Shown here piece after piece: positions 1 to 9,289 of a stretch of 64,000 bases of DNA (position 1 is the first letter of the stretch; every line of letters begins with the position of its first letter). The stretch is from positions 1 to 64,000 of the forward strand of contig NZ_JACHVA010000033.1 in assembly GCF_014230055.1 (NCBI RefSeq), given 5' to 3'. Under the pieces are notes generated by a model that saw nothing but the letters and a program-made list of their open reading frames with translations, was not told the origin of the DNA and searched no databases. Source of the stretch: Puniceicoccus vermicola. Its GTDB lineage: Bacteria > Verrucomicrobiota > Verrucomicrobiia > Opitutales > Puniceicoccaceae. Position numbers and translations under genes: made by a program.

Positions 1-738
1 AGGCGCATAATGGGTCCATCCCTCTTCTGCCACACATCTCTCCCGACTCGCCACCGCATAAGTCGTTGTCGTCCTTCCGAAAAGGCCGTCCGTAGGGTCG
101 GTGCATCCGGAAACCTTGCTTCGTGTATAAGTCTCTTTTAGATAAGTCGTCACTTCCTCCGGCGGCTCACTGCCTTGAACAAAGAATGGGGTGAATCCCG
201 GGCACGGAATCGAAAAAGAAACTCGCTGATAGAGAATGTTCAACCCGTCCGGATCGATCAACTCGTCGACGGGTTCCAATTCTTCCAAATCGTTATCGAA
301 GAACACCGTGCACTCGTTCTCATTTTCGGCGCTGCTTTCGGAAAGAACAAAGCAGTCTTGGCAGTTATAATCCTCGTTCCAGCATCCCTTTCCCGGACAG
401 CATTCTTGGCCCTCTTCGCAGCCGTCGACCCATTCGCATTCTTCCTCGTCCCAAACCGAACACTCGTCCGGCGGATCTTCATCGGGTATCATAATCTCTC
501 CCTGGCAACAGACTTCATCCGGATCAGGCTCCACGCACTGCCCCTCTCCACATGCGTTATAATGATCCCATGAATCCTCGGCCTCCGGCGTATCAACCTC
601 CGTTCCGCAATTGTTCCTATAGGTCGGGGTGGACCCACAGCTCACCAACGAAGAAACCACTTCGTCCAGAACAAATTTCGCCGACCCGAAAAGGGGAAAC
701 GCGCCAACGCAGCAAACAATGAGAAAAATCTTATTCAT
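1..738 (-). CDS. cysteine-rich exported protein (partial, C-terminus beyond window)
   Basis: I do not recognise this protein. From ATG 738 the minus strand stays open for all 246 codons to the window edge, so the C-terminus is missing. It starts MNKIFLIVCCVGAFPLFGSA, a typical Sec signal peptide, so the protein should be exported. About 20 cysteines follow, many close together in a strongly acidic stretch (residues ~60-135, e.g. CCQGE, EECEW, ECCPGKGCW), as expected of a disulfide-rich secreted or surface domain. The ATG overlaps the stop of the upstream HEAT-like gene by 8 bases, so the two are probably translated together. No metal-site or protease motif is evident. Reading frame seen directly; secretion inferred. 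Confidence 0.72.
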   Translation of the reverse strand, partial: MNKIFLIVCCVGAFPLFGSAKFVLDEVVSSLVSCGSTPTYRNNCGTEVDTPEAEDSWDHYNACGEGQCVEPDPDEVCCQGEIMIPDEDPPDECSVWDEEECEWVDGCEEGQECCPGKGCWNEDYNCQDCFVLSESSAENENECTVFFDNDLEELEPVDELIDPDGLNILYQRVSFSIPCPGFTPFFVQGSEPPEEVTTYLKETYTRSKVSGCTDPTDGLFGRTTTTYAVASRERCVAEEGWTHYAP

Positions 739-1819
739 CGCCTGAAATCGGGGACTGCTCGACAAAAGCACAGAGAAGGGCGAGTTTCACAAATGGTTGC
801 TGTTCATCCTGAAGCCGTTTGTAGGCTTCCTCCGACTTTCCCGTGAGCAGCAGGTAAAAAGCGCTGCGTAGTCGTTCTTGCCATTTATCCGAATACGAAA
901 AGAACTCCATCACTTGCTCGGTCTGTGGATCCCCCCGTTGAGCAAGGGCTTCCACCGCGAACATTTTCTCGTCGTGTTGCCCATCCCGAACCATCCGGTA
1001 AAGTCTTTGGCGAAATAGCTGATCCCGCACCAACGGATCTTTCTTCGAATTCTCAAAGCCCTTTCCCTCGACTTCGGCTACCCGCTCGGTTTCGACCATT
1101 CCTTCGCGCGACCAAATCCTCAGTTGATCCATCTCGATCGCCGCTCGAAGCGATTCACGGTCCTCCCGACCGTTTGCTTTGTTCTTCAACTCGCGAACAT
1201 ACATGTTCACTCGCTCGGGAGATTCCCAATACACGAGGGCCGATACCGCACCCGACCGGCCAGCCGGATCAGCCTCCTCACGATAAGCCTTTCGGAGGAT
1301 TTTGAGAATTCTCGCCTTCTGCTCGGGGGTCGCCGAATCCGGATGAATATCCCTTACGCTTCGGTATGCTCGTTGGCGATAGGTAGGATCCGAAGACTGC
1401 GCAAAATCGATGATCGTGTCGAAAGACTCCTGATCCCCCAGAAGCACAAGATAGTGAATCGCGCTAAAACGAAGGTGACTGCCAACCCAGGAATCACCCT
1501 TCCTGCTTGAAAGTCTTTTTCGCAATGCCGGCTCCAGACCTTGAGGAAGACTGTAAGACATGAACATGATCGCATGGGTTGCGAGAACTGGATCGCCATC
1601 CGCCACGATTCGATAAATGATCTTCCGTCCAGCCAACTTTTTCTCTTCCAAGGTGGGTGCTTCGAGAACTGAACTCACATCCAACTCAGACCGTTGCATT
1701 TGGATCGATTTCTCCCGGACGTCCTCTTTGATCTCGGGATTTTCCTCAAAATACTCTTCCGCCGATTGATTCGTCTGCGCGGATAAATGAGCAAAAAGCA
1801 AAATTGAGACTGAGACCAA
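731..1819 (-). CDS. exported protein with HEAT-like helical repeats
   Basis: A 362-residue protein with a hydrophobic N-terminus (SILLFAHLSAQ) that looks like a signal peptide ending near residue 15. The rest is rich in charged helices, with recurring pairs such as DPVLATHAIMFM, SHLRFSAIHYLVLLGD and EKMFAVEALAQRGD, typical of HEAT/armadillo-type repeats that form protein-binding solenoids. No catalytic motif is seen. The first usual start is TTG 1819, but that removes the only positive residue of the signal. An ATA codon 9 bases upstream, placed just after a GAGGA sequence, would give MRNLVSVSILLF and may be the true start. The gene is translationally coupled to the downstream cysteine-rich gene, so the two products may interact; that is inference. 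Confidence 0.62.
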   Translation of the reverse strand: MVSVSILLFAHLSAQTNQSAEEYFEENPEIKEDVREKSIQMQRSELDVSSVLEAPTLEEKKLAGRKIIYRIVADGDPVLATHAIMFMSYSLPQGLEPALRKRLSSRKGDSWVGSHLRFSAIHYLVLLGDQESFDTIIDFAQSSDPTYRQRAYRSVRDIHPDSATPEQKARILKILRKAYREEADPAGRSGAVSALVYWESPERVNMYVRELKNKANGREDRESLRAAIEMDQLRIWSREGMVETERVAEVEGKGFENSKKDPLVRDQLFRQRLYRMVRDGQHDEKMFAVEALAQRGDPQTEQVMEFFSYSDKWQERLRSAFYLLLTGKSEEAYKRLQDEQQPFVKLALLCAFVEQSPISGDE

Positions 1820-1968
1820 GTTTCGTATCGTTCCTCAGTCGGAGCTGGATGCTCCAAAAATGTCAACCTGCGTTTTGATAAATGTTCACAATTGAGGGAA
1901 TTCCCCAGTTGCCTAATTCTCATCGGATCGGAGTTGCGCCAGCCGCCACCTCGCGAGATGTTGGGAGG

Positions 1969-2421
1969 GTGACCGAAAAGACCGACAGGCACGATACGCT
2001 GCAGACGATTTACAAAGAGCGCCTGCTCCAACTGTTCCGCAATCCTTTAGGGACGGAAACGCCGGACGCTGCGGCCATCCGTGGCTGGGCGAAGAATCGC
2101 AGCTGCGGGGACGAGGTGGCGTTCTACTCCCTCCTCTCCGAGAACGGCGTCGCGCAGTGCTGGCATGATACCGCCGGATGCGCGATCTCGACCGCGACTT
2201 CCTCCCTGCTGGTCGAAGCGTTGGCCGGAAAAAGCCGGGAAGACGCCCGCAAACTTCTCGACCAAATCCGGGCCATGGTCTTCGAAGGGAAAGAGGTCGA
2301 TGTCGACGACGATGTGAAAATCCTCTCTGCCGTGCACGATCTCCGCACCCGTCACGAATGCGTCGGGGTCGCCCTCAAAGCTGCTGAAGAATCTCTCGAA
2401 CCGAAAGGGTCGACCGAATGA
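1969..2421 (+). CDS. SufU/IscU-type iron-sulfur cluster scaffold protein
   Basis: Resembles the U-type scaffold family, which assembles Fe-S clusters or, in SufU, accepts sulfur from the cysteine desulfurase SufS. The three expected cysteines sit in order in family-like contexts: RSCGDEV, TAGCAISTATSSLL and RHECVGVAL; the Asp after the first one is also kept. The N-terminus (DTLQTIYKERLLQLFRNP) aligns with the usual first helix, so GTG 1969 gives a family-length start. ATG 1882 would add 29 residues with no family resemblance. The gene ends in an ATGA overlap with a P1B metal ATPase, an unusual pairing that hints at metal handling. No SufS, SufB or SufC lies in the window. Confidence 0.8.
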   Translation: MTEKTDRHDTLQTIYKERLLQLFRNPLGTETPDAAAIRGWAKNRSCGDEVAFYSLLSENGVAQCWHDTAGCAISTATSSLLVEALAGKSREDARKLLDQIRAMVFEGKEVDVDDDVKILSAVHDLRTRHECVGVALKAAEESLEPKGSTE

Positions 2422-4376
2422 ACGTGGGCTGCTCGGTCTGCGCCCCAGGCTCTCCCGAGGAGAATTCTGAATCGTCGGACTCCATCTTTTGGATCCGGCT
2501 CGGGATTTCCCTCGTGCTTGCGGGCCAAAGCATGGTCTTCGGCCTTGCGATCAACATCGCCAGCCCAGTCTACGGCTCCGCCACGTATTGGACCCTGCAC
2601 GGAGCCCTTTTCGCCTCCGCCATGGTGGTCATCGCCCTCCTTGGCCCGCGGCTCGGCCGCGAATCCTGGGCCGCCTTCCGCGCCGGAAAGATCACGGTCG
2701 AGGCTCTCTTTCTCGTCACCTGCGCTGGAGCCCTCATCGGCTCCCTGCTCGCCTCCATCACTGGCACCGGGTCCGTCTACTACGAGGTGGTCGCGATCGT
2801 TCTCTCCGTCTACACCGTGGGGAAACGGGCGGGAACGCTATCGCGTAACAAAGTTCTTCAGGAGATCAACCGCTACCGGGAAACCTTCGAATCGGCTCGC
2901 GAGATTTTGGAGGGCGGCGAAGTTCGGGTTACCCGCGTCGAGTTTCTTCGGCCCGGTGCCCGGGTCCGCATCGACCCCGGAGAAGCGGTCCCGGTCGACG
3001 GAATCATCCTGGAGGGAACCGGCTATCTCGAACAGTCGCAGCTCACCGGTGAGCCCGTCCCCATCATCGGACGCCCCGGAGGGCCGATCCATGCGGGCTC
3101 TTGGTCGGTCGACGGAACCTTCACCGTCGAAACCCGCAAACCAGTCGGCGAGCGCCAGATCGACCAGATTCTCGCTTGGGTCGAACAAGCCCGCGAACGT
3201 CCGTCACGGCTTCAGCATTGGGCCGACAACACCATCCGCTGGTTTTTCCCGCTCGTTCTGACCATCTCGGCCCTCACCTTTACCGGATGGTTCTTGTTCG
3301 GCTCCGGTGGATGGGCCGCGGCTCTCTTCAACGCTATGGCTGTCCTTCTGGTGTCATGCCCCTGTGCCTTGGGACTCGCCACCCCCATCGCGATCTGGAA
3401 AGGCCTTTTCCGGCTCTCGGAAAAAGGGCTGCTCTGCCGCCACGGCGAGGCCTTCGACGCCTTTGCCCGCACCCACCGTATCTTTTTCGACAAGACCGGG
3501 ACCCTGAGCTCGGCCCACCTGGTCGTCCGCGACTTCCAAACTTTTGAGGATTCTCCCACCGACCCAGCCACTCTCCGCAACTGGGTAGCCAGCGCCGAGA
3601 AGGGACAGGAACATCCCATCGCCCGGGCCCTGACCGGTCTCGTCGATGAGCCTTCCGCCGAGATCACCGACCGCCACATCCTCCCGGGAAAAGGAATCTC
3701 CGCGACGGTTCGCGAGAACGGGCGCAACTACTCGCTGCAGATCGGCACCCCCGGCAACCAGAAGTCCGATGCCGCAACTCCCGCCCTTCCTGAGAAGGTC
3801 ATCCTCGTCCAGGTCGACGGCCATGACGCCGCTGAAATCCGGGTCGAGGAAAACCTCCGCAACGAGACCGAAGAATGCCTGCATGGACTCCGCGACCGGG
3901 GAATCAATGTCGACATCCTCTCCGGCGACCCCAATCCCCGCTGGAAGAATATTTCCGGAATCTCCGTCCAAGAATCCCTCCGTCCCGAAGAAAAACGCGC
4001 GCGGGTCCAAGAATCCGTCGAGCTCGGCGAGGAGCCGATTTTCGTCGGCGACGGCATCAACGACACCCCCGCCATGGCCGCGGGCGCAGCCTCCGTCTCG
4101 ATCGGCGAAGGGGCCTCTCTACCCCGCGGGACTTCCGACGCGGTTCTCCTCGGCAATGATCTGACCACCCTCCTCCGCGGCATCGACCTCGCCCGCCGCG
4201 TTCATCGCGGCGTGGAAACCAATGTTCGCTTTGCGGTCATCTACAACATCATCGGCATCCTGCTCGCCGCGGCCGGTATTCTTCACCCCATCGCCGCGGC
4301 TCTTCTCATGCTGGGTTCCAGCGCCACCGTATCCATCCGCGCTCTCCTCACCGCCGAATTTCCCACGCCAAAGTGA
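2418..4376 (+). CDS. heavy-metal translocating P1B-type ATPase
   Basis: An inner-membrane pump that exports a soft metal ion at the cost of ATP. Landmarks in order: TGEPVPI actuator loop (~residue 210), the ion-site motif SCPCALGLATP (~313), the phosphorylation loop DKTGTLSS (~357), the HP motif EHPIARAL (~395) and the hinge GDGINDTPAMA (~544). The CPC motif is that of Cu+/Ag+ or Zn2+/Cd2+ pumps. At 652 residues it lacks the usual N-terminal HMA domain; only a short leader with a CSVC motif (residues 5-8) could bind metal there. Its start overlaps the scaffold gene by ATGA and its stop overlaps the glycosyltransferase start by GTGA, so the three are one transcript. Metal specificity is not settled by sequence alone; copper is the likelier substrate. 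Confidence 0.93.
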   Translation: MNVGCSVCAPGSPEENSESSDSIFWIRLGISLVLAGQSMVFGLAINIASPVYGSATYWTLHGALFASAMVVIALLGPRLGRESWAAFRAGKITVEALFLVTCAGALIGSLLASITGTGSVYYEVVAIVLSVYTVGKRAGTLSRNKVLQEINRYRETFESAREILEGGEVRVTRVEFLRPGARVRIDPGEAVPVDGIILEGTGYLEQSQLTGEPVPIIGRPGGPIHAGSWSVDGTFTVETRKPVGERQIDQILAWVEQARERPSRLQHWADNTIRWFFPLVLTISALTFTGWFLFGSGGWAAALFNAMAVLLVSCPCALGLATPIAIWKGLFRLSEKGLLCRHGEAFDAFARTHRIFFDKTGTLSSAHLVVRDFQTFEDSPTDPATLRNWVASAEKGQEHPIARALTGLVDEPSAEITDRHILPGKGISATVRENGRNYSLQIGTPGNQKSDAATPALPEKVILVQVDGHDAAEIRVEENLRNETEECLHGLRDRGINVDILSGDPNPRWKNISGISVQESLRPEEKRARVQESVELGEEPIFVGDGINDTPAMAAGAASVSIGEGASLPRGTSDAVLLGNDLTTLLRGIDLARRVHRGVETNVRFAVIYNIIGILLAAAGILHPIAAALLMLGSSATVSIRALLTAEFPTPK

Positions 4377-5524
4377 AAATCACCCTCGTCACCGAAACCT
4401 TCCCCCCCGAGATCAACGGAGTCGCCATGACTCTCGAAAAACTCGCCCTCGGCCTCTCCCGCCTCGGTCACCAAGTCTCGGTCATCCGTCCCCGGCAAAA
4501 GGAGGAACCCGAGCCCCGCCCCGAATTTGCCGAAATCCCCGTGGCTGGCATCGCCCTTCCCGGCTATTCGGAGCTGAACATGGGCCTGCCCGTCTTTCAC
4601 AAGATTGACGAACTCTGGCGCGAATCCCGGCCCGACGCCGTCTACCTCGCCACCGAAGGCCCCCTTGGGATCGCTGCCCTTCTCGTCGCCCTCGTCCGCG
4701 GGATCTTGCCCGTCTCCGGCTTCCACACCAACTTCCACGAATATATGCGCCACTATAAGTTGCAGTGGATGGAGCAGATCGCCGAGCAATACCTACGCAC
4801 GGTACACAACTCCACTTGGCGCACCTTCGGCCCCTCCCGGGACCTCCTCGGCCGCCTTGAAGAAGCCGGCTTTCGCAACCTTCGCCTCCTGGAGCGAGGC
4901 GTCGACACCACACTCTTCACCCCCGAACGCCGATCCGAAGAGTTGCGCAAATCCTGGGGAGCCCCCCCCGACTCGCCCGTATTTTTGACCGTCGGCCGGG
5001 TCGCCTCGGAAAAAAACATGCAGCTGCTATTTCGAGCCTGGGAAAAGATTCGTACCCAGCGCCCCGACGCCCGCCTCGTCATCGTCGGCGACGGCCCCGA
5101 GCGCAAAGCCCTGGAAAAGGCTTGGCCCGACGCTCTCTTCGCCGGGGCTCGACGAGGAGACGACTTGGCCGCCCACTACGCCTCGGCCGACTTTTTCCTC
5201 TTCCCGAGCATTACCGAAACCTTTGGCAACGTCGTTACCGAAGCCCTCGCCAGCGGCCTCGTCGTTCTCGCCTTCGACTACGCTGCCCCCGGTAAATTTA
5301 TCCAGCACGAAGAGAACGGATTCATCGTCCCCTTCAAGAACGAGGAAGCCTTCCTCACCGTCGCGGACTGCCTCACGCCATCGGATCAAGACTGGTCAGC
5401 GATGCGCGAAGCCGCCCGCGAAACCGGACTCCAACTCTCCTGGGAGGCGGTCCTCGAACGATTCGTGAAAGATCTCCGCGAAGCCATCGCCCAACAGAAA
5501 GCCGACGGGCTCCAGCAAATCTAA
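4373..5524 (+). CDS. GT4-family glycosyltransferase (MgtA/SqdX-like)
   Basis: A retaining GT-B glycosyltransferase resembling the alpha-mannosyltransferase and sulfoquinovosyltransferase group, which act on lipid acceptors. The start MKITLVTETFPPEINGVA is typical of that group. The donor-binding half has GRVASEKNMQLL (~residue 207) and the family signature PSITETFGNVVTEALASG (~275), with two glutamates seven residues apart. Translation starts at GTG 4373, inside the stop of the ATPase gene. The acceptor and sugar cannot be told from the sequence; a glycolipid or envelope role is inferred from the family only. Confidence 0.88.
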   Translation: MKITLVTETFPPEINGVAMTLEKLALGLSRLGHQVSVIRPRQKEEPEPRPEFAEIPVAGIALPGYSELNMGLPVFHKIDELWRESRPDAVYLATEGPLGIAALLVALVRGILPVSGFHTNFHEYMRHYKLQWMEQIAEQYLRTVHNSTWRTFGPSRDLLGRLEEAGFRNLRLLERGVDTTLFTPERRSEELRKSWGAPPDSPVFLTVGRVASEKNMQLLFRAWEKIRTQRPDARLVIVGDGPERKALEKAWPDALFAGARRGDDLAAHYASADFFLFPSITETFGNVVTEALASGLVVLAFDYAAPGKFIQHEENGFIVPFKNEEAFLTVADCLTPSDQDWSAMREAARETGLQLSWEAVLERFVKDLREAIAQQKADGLQQI

Positions 5525-5535
5525 CCAAGGCCTGG

Positions 5536-5898
5536 ATGATCGAGATTCTCGTCATCATCATTGTCCTCGGCGCGGCGCTCCTCCTCCCATGGATCAGCCA
5601 ATGGGATCCTGAGCTCCTCCTGCTGCTCATCACCGGCATCCTCAATCTCATCAACCTCGGGATGACGATAATCAACATCGTCCAGGCCATCCGCAAAGAC
5701 CCCCGGTTTCTCAATTCAGGAATCCTCGGGTCCGTCCAACTCCTCATCGGCTGCGCCCTTCTCCTCGCCTTCCTCCTCACCCTAGGCCCCCGAATCGAAA
5801 CATGGCTCTGCGGCGCACCGTACATGTTCGGGGGAATCGTCGTTCTCGGGATCTACGGAACACGCTCCATTCCACAGAGCCGAAGAACTAAAGAATAG
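5536..5898 (+). CDS. small multi-pass membrane protein
   Basis: A 120-residue protein of unknown function with about four hydrophobic segments: residues 2-20, 27-50, 65-85 and 95-108. It ends in a basic tail (SRRTKE). It follows the glycosyltransferase by 11 bases in the same direction and probably ends that operon. There are no charged residues inside the membrane segments that would suggest transport, and no recognised domain. It could be a membrane partner of the glycosyltransferase, but nothing in the sequence shows that. Confidence 0.65.
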   Translation: MIEILVIIIVLGAALLLPWISQWDPELLLLLITGILNLINLGMTIINIVQAIRKDPRFLNSGILGSVQLLIGCALLLAFLLTLGPRIETWLCGAPYMFGGIVVLGIYGTRSIPQSRRTKE

Positions 5899-6124
5899 TT
5901 CATCAATTCTCGTAGATTCGAGAAATGGGCGTGGAATCTGAGATCGACGAGAAAACACTGGAAATTCTCCCACAACAAGCTCATATTCGGAGCACAAAAC
6001 CCAAAGACCGAGCAGACTTCCCAAATTCCAGCGGATAGTTACGAATTTGGCACAGTTCGTGGATCGACTTCAAACTCAGGCAACCTTCCCATCGAAGACT
6101 CCCACTTCGCATTCGGTTCCCGAA

Positions 6125-9100
6125 ATGAAAAGACGAATCCTACAGACGAGCACACTTTCCGACGAAAGAGCATCTTTCGCCGATCAAAGCGGATTTGCCC
6201 TCATCATTTCATTAGGAATGCTATCGTTAGTCCTTCTACTTCTTGTCGTTCTATCGAGCCAATTGCAAATTCACCTCTCTGAAGCGTCTATCTCAAGCTC
6301 AACGATCAAAGCCAAAGAATCCGCAAAACTCGGCTTTCTGGTAGCCTTGGGCGAACTTCAGAAGAGCGCCGGCCCGGATCAACGCGTCACTGCACGATCC
6401 GATATCTTTTACAGCGATCAGAGCAACATCCCCTTTCCGAATGAGACCGCTGCAGAGAACCGATTCTGGACCGGAGTCTGGGATACCACACGAGAGAACC
6501 AATACGAGTCTTCCTCACTCTCTCCCACTTGGCTCGTCTCGGGCGACACCCCCACTCCGTCAAGTGCGACTACGTCTAGAGATATTCTCCTAATGCCCGG
6601 ATACCTACCGGCTGGCACCACAGATTATTCTGACCCCGGAGCTTTCTATCCCGTCCGCGTCGAACCCGAAATCATGGATTCGGAGGGAATTCGATTCGCT
6701 TGGTGGATAGGAGATGAAGGGACCAAAGCTTCCATCGCCATCCAAGATGAACTCATTGAGGAAGTGTCAAAACTCCCTCCTAACGGCACCTATCTCGACT
6801 ACGGCCGCTATTCGAACCGAATTCTGCGCCAAGACCACAATCCAACCTTCTCCTATCCTCTACTTTATCAATATAGCACGGCGACCAGCGAAGAACTCGA
6901 AGCAATCGATAAGCAACTGGGAAGAGAGACAATCTTACGCGCTGCCGACCTCCTAACAGACAACGAGAAAGAGATCCTCTCTGCTCATGCTCTCCACGAT
7001 CTAACAACCAGCAACCGTTTTGTACTCTCGAATCCCATCGAGGGTGGACTCAAAAAAGACCTTAGCTACCTAAAGACCGTTAATCCCGAGACCATCTCAG
7101 AATCAGATATATTCAACCACTTTGGAAAAACCGCCAACCCTTTGACTCCGCAGGTAGTCAATTTTTTTCAGACCCAGAGCGATCCTTCCTTAACCCAAGC
7201 AGTTAAAGGACAAGCACTGATCATACCTCAAAGCAAGTTGGCCGAAACTCGTGCCCTTACATCCCGATTTACCTTCGCTCCTATCATTACCGAGTTTCAA
7301 CTTTCCTGCGGAGTGGCTGCCGCCGGTGGAAATCTGGCTAACACAACGAGCCAGCCGAGCGATCTCTATCTAATATATAAAGTCTATCTTGATATCTGGA
7401 ATCCTTTCACAGCCCCCATGAGACTCGGGGATCCAATCGCCGCAGCAGAACCTAATTCATCGGATATCCGAATCACCGTCGAAGGCCTTCCCACTGCGAA
7501 GATCGAGAACAAGAATACTGCCGACATCGTAACGACCCCATTGCCCGATATCTCAATTCTATGGAGTGAACTTCAATCGGGCAAAACCCTCAAGCCGGGG
7601 ATGAATTTTCACCTGACCTTCCCGACTGACACTGGAGGAGACAACTCTACCGGAGCAATTCAACAGGCGTTGGTGTTTCCGGTAACCAAAGCACCGGTCC
7701 AATTGAACGGAAGTCGAAGCGACGATTACACAGGCCGATTCTCCTTCGGATCAGACCCGATCCAGGTGACCTTCACCGCTATTGATGGAAATGGAAACGA
7801 AAGCGAGTTCTGCCGAGCCACCCTTCGGAATTACCCAAACTTCACGATCGACTATAAATACAATTCATACACGAACCGATCCAGCTGGTTCAAGCGAGTC
7901 GTCACAAGCGAAGATGGAGCGTGGGGCATGAATAACGAATCCCTGGAGGTAAATGGCTATGTCTTCGGCTTCCGATTCCGACTTCTCGACGAACAGGAAA
8001 GTATCGGAGATTCCAATGACCTATCGCGCATCCTCAGCGAGACTGACATTCGGAACCAAGTCATCGATGTTGATTTGAATACCTGGGATATTGGCGACGC
8101 ATGGAGCGGTGAAGACGCAGTCCCCTACGACTTTACCAGTAGCTACCAAGAAGTGGATCCTGGTTACTTCGAGCCCTCATACGGATTCAAAAGTGATGAA
8201 TTTTTCTACTACGGGGGGAGCGGACGACAAGACCGGATCGCTCGAGTTTACGAGATTCCGATATCCGGAATATCCTCCATCAGTGAACTGCGACTCATTG
8301 AGTTTGATGGTTACGCAAGCAACGCCGTTGGAAATCCATGGGGAGACGACTTGAATCAGTTTTTTGATGCATTTTTTCTTTCCAACTTACCAGATCCCTC
8401 GACAGCAATGTGGGATGGAGATTCGCCCTTAAGAAATCCTAGAATCAAACAACACAACGGAACTCCATCTCTTATCGATCCAAACACTGCCGAAAACCTG
8501 CTCCTCCATAACGGATTCAACCTCAACTCAACGTCGCCCGAGGCTTGGACAGCAGCCATAACCGGGCGCTCATTCGAATCCGGAACGTTCAACTTTCGAT
8601 ACGAGAGTCCCGACAGTGCGAATTGGGCCGATGACCCACCGTGGGGGACCTTGAATCAACCTCTCCAGAACGTCATTTTCTCATATGCACAGTCGGCCCC
8701 GTTCAACTCAATCGAAAGGCCCGACAACCCACGGTATGAGTTGCTCACATTGGACACGCAAGACGACTATCCCTCTGCTTTCAGCACAAAATCCCGTGAA
8801 CTCAACACTGACCGACAGCACCCGGCGTTCATTCAGGGTCTCAGAGAAATGAAAGACGACGATCTGGAAGATCTCGGGATCGAGGTCGTAGAAGCACTAC
8901 GGCGTTTTGCAGCCACTCAGAACCGACCTCCATTAAGTATGGCCGAATTTCTCAATGAAGGAATTCTCCAAGAAGCTATTGATCAAGTTCCGACCATCAA
9001 TGATCGGGAAAACGGGTATGATCGTATTCCCCGATACTCCCCCGCCAGTATCAACCAGGGAAGTCTGATTTCACAGATCGGAGAATATTCTCAAGTCCGC

Positions 9101-9289
9101 TCTGACACCTTCACAGTACGATCTTACGGGGCCAATATTTCACATGACCGATCTGGAGAAAACGCATTCTACTGCGAAGCCATAGTCCAGAGGGAGATAG
9201 AGGAGATCGATGACAATGGCGGGCCGTTTGGCCGAAAATTCAAAATCCTCTCTTTTCATTGGATCCCCAAACCCGCTGAGAAACTATGA
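6125..9289 (+). CDS. giant pseudopilin-like protein (resembles Verru_Chthon cassette protein A)
   Basis: A 1054-residue protein that begins with a short basic leader, then DQSGFALIISLGMLSLVLLLLVV, like a type III (prepilin) signal in which cleavage would follow the Gly before Phe. The segment after it, GELQKSAGPDQRVTAR, is a phrase I associate with large pseudopilin-like proteins of Verrucomicrobia (Verru_Chthon cassette A type). The remaining ~950 residues look like a large exported beta-rich domain. ATG 6125 is preferred; a TTG at 6047 would add 26 residues before the signal. The stop overlaps the next gene by ATGA. A prepilin peptidase is encoded at 55191-56138. Function is unknown; display on a type II/IV-like filament is inference. 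Confidence 0.75.
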   Translation: MKRRILQTSTLSDERASFADQSGFALIISLGMLSLVLLLLVVLSSQLQIHLSEASISSSTIKAKESAKLGFLVALGELQKSAGPDQRVTARSDIFYSDQSNIPFPNETAAENRFWTGVWDTTRENQYESSSLSPTWLVSGDTPTPSSATTSRDILLMPGYLPAGTTDYSDPGAFYPVRVEPEIMDSEGIRFAWWIGDEGTKASIAIQDELIEEVSKLPPNGTYLDYGRYSNRILRQDHNPTFSYPLLYQYSTATSEELEAIDKQLGRETILRAADLLTDNEKEILSAHALHDLTTSNRFVLSNPIEGGLKKDLSYLKTVNPETISESDIFNHFGKTANPLTPQVVNFFQTQSDPSLTQAVKGQALIIPQSKLAETRALTSRFTFAPIITEFQLSCGVAAAGGNLANTTSQPSDLYLIYKVYLDIWNPFTAPMRLGDPIAAAEPNSSDIRITVEGLPTAKIENKNTADIVTTPLPDISILWSELQSGKTLKPGMNFHLTFPTDTGGDNSTGAIQQALVFPVTKAPVQLNGSRSDDYTGRFSFGSDPIQVTFTAIDGNGNESEFCRATLRNYPNFTIDYKYNSYTNRSSWFKRVVTSEDGAWGMNNESLEVNGYVFGFRFRLLDEQESIGDSNDLSRILSETDIRNQVIDVDLNTWDIGDAWSGEDAVPYDFTSSYQEVDPGYFEPSYGFKSDEFFYYGGSGRQDRIARVYEIPISGISSISELRLIEFDGYASNAVGNPWGDDLNQFFDAFFLSNLPDPSTAMWDGDSPLRNPRIKQHNGTPSLIDPNTAENLLLHNGFNLNSTSPEAWTAAITGRSFESGTFNFRYESPDSANWADDPPWGTLNQPLQNVIFSYAQSAPFNSIERPDNPRYELLTLDTQDDYPSAFSTKSRELNTDRQHPAFIQGLREMKDDDLEDLGIEVVEALRRFAATQNRPPLSMAEFLNEGILQEAIDQVPTINDRENGYDRIPRYSPASINQGSLISQIGEYSQVRSDTFTVRSYGANISHDRSGENAFYCEAIVQREIEEIDDNGGPFGRKFKILSFHWIPKPAEKL

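Noticed and set aside
175-573. A plus-strand 132-codon frame near the left edge
   Set aside because: The opposite strand is open for all 246 codons with a signal peptide and patterned cysteines, which is a better gene.
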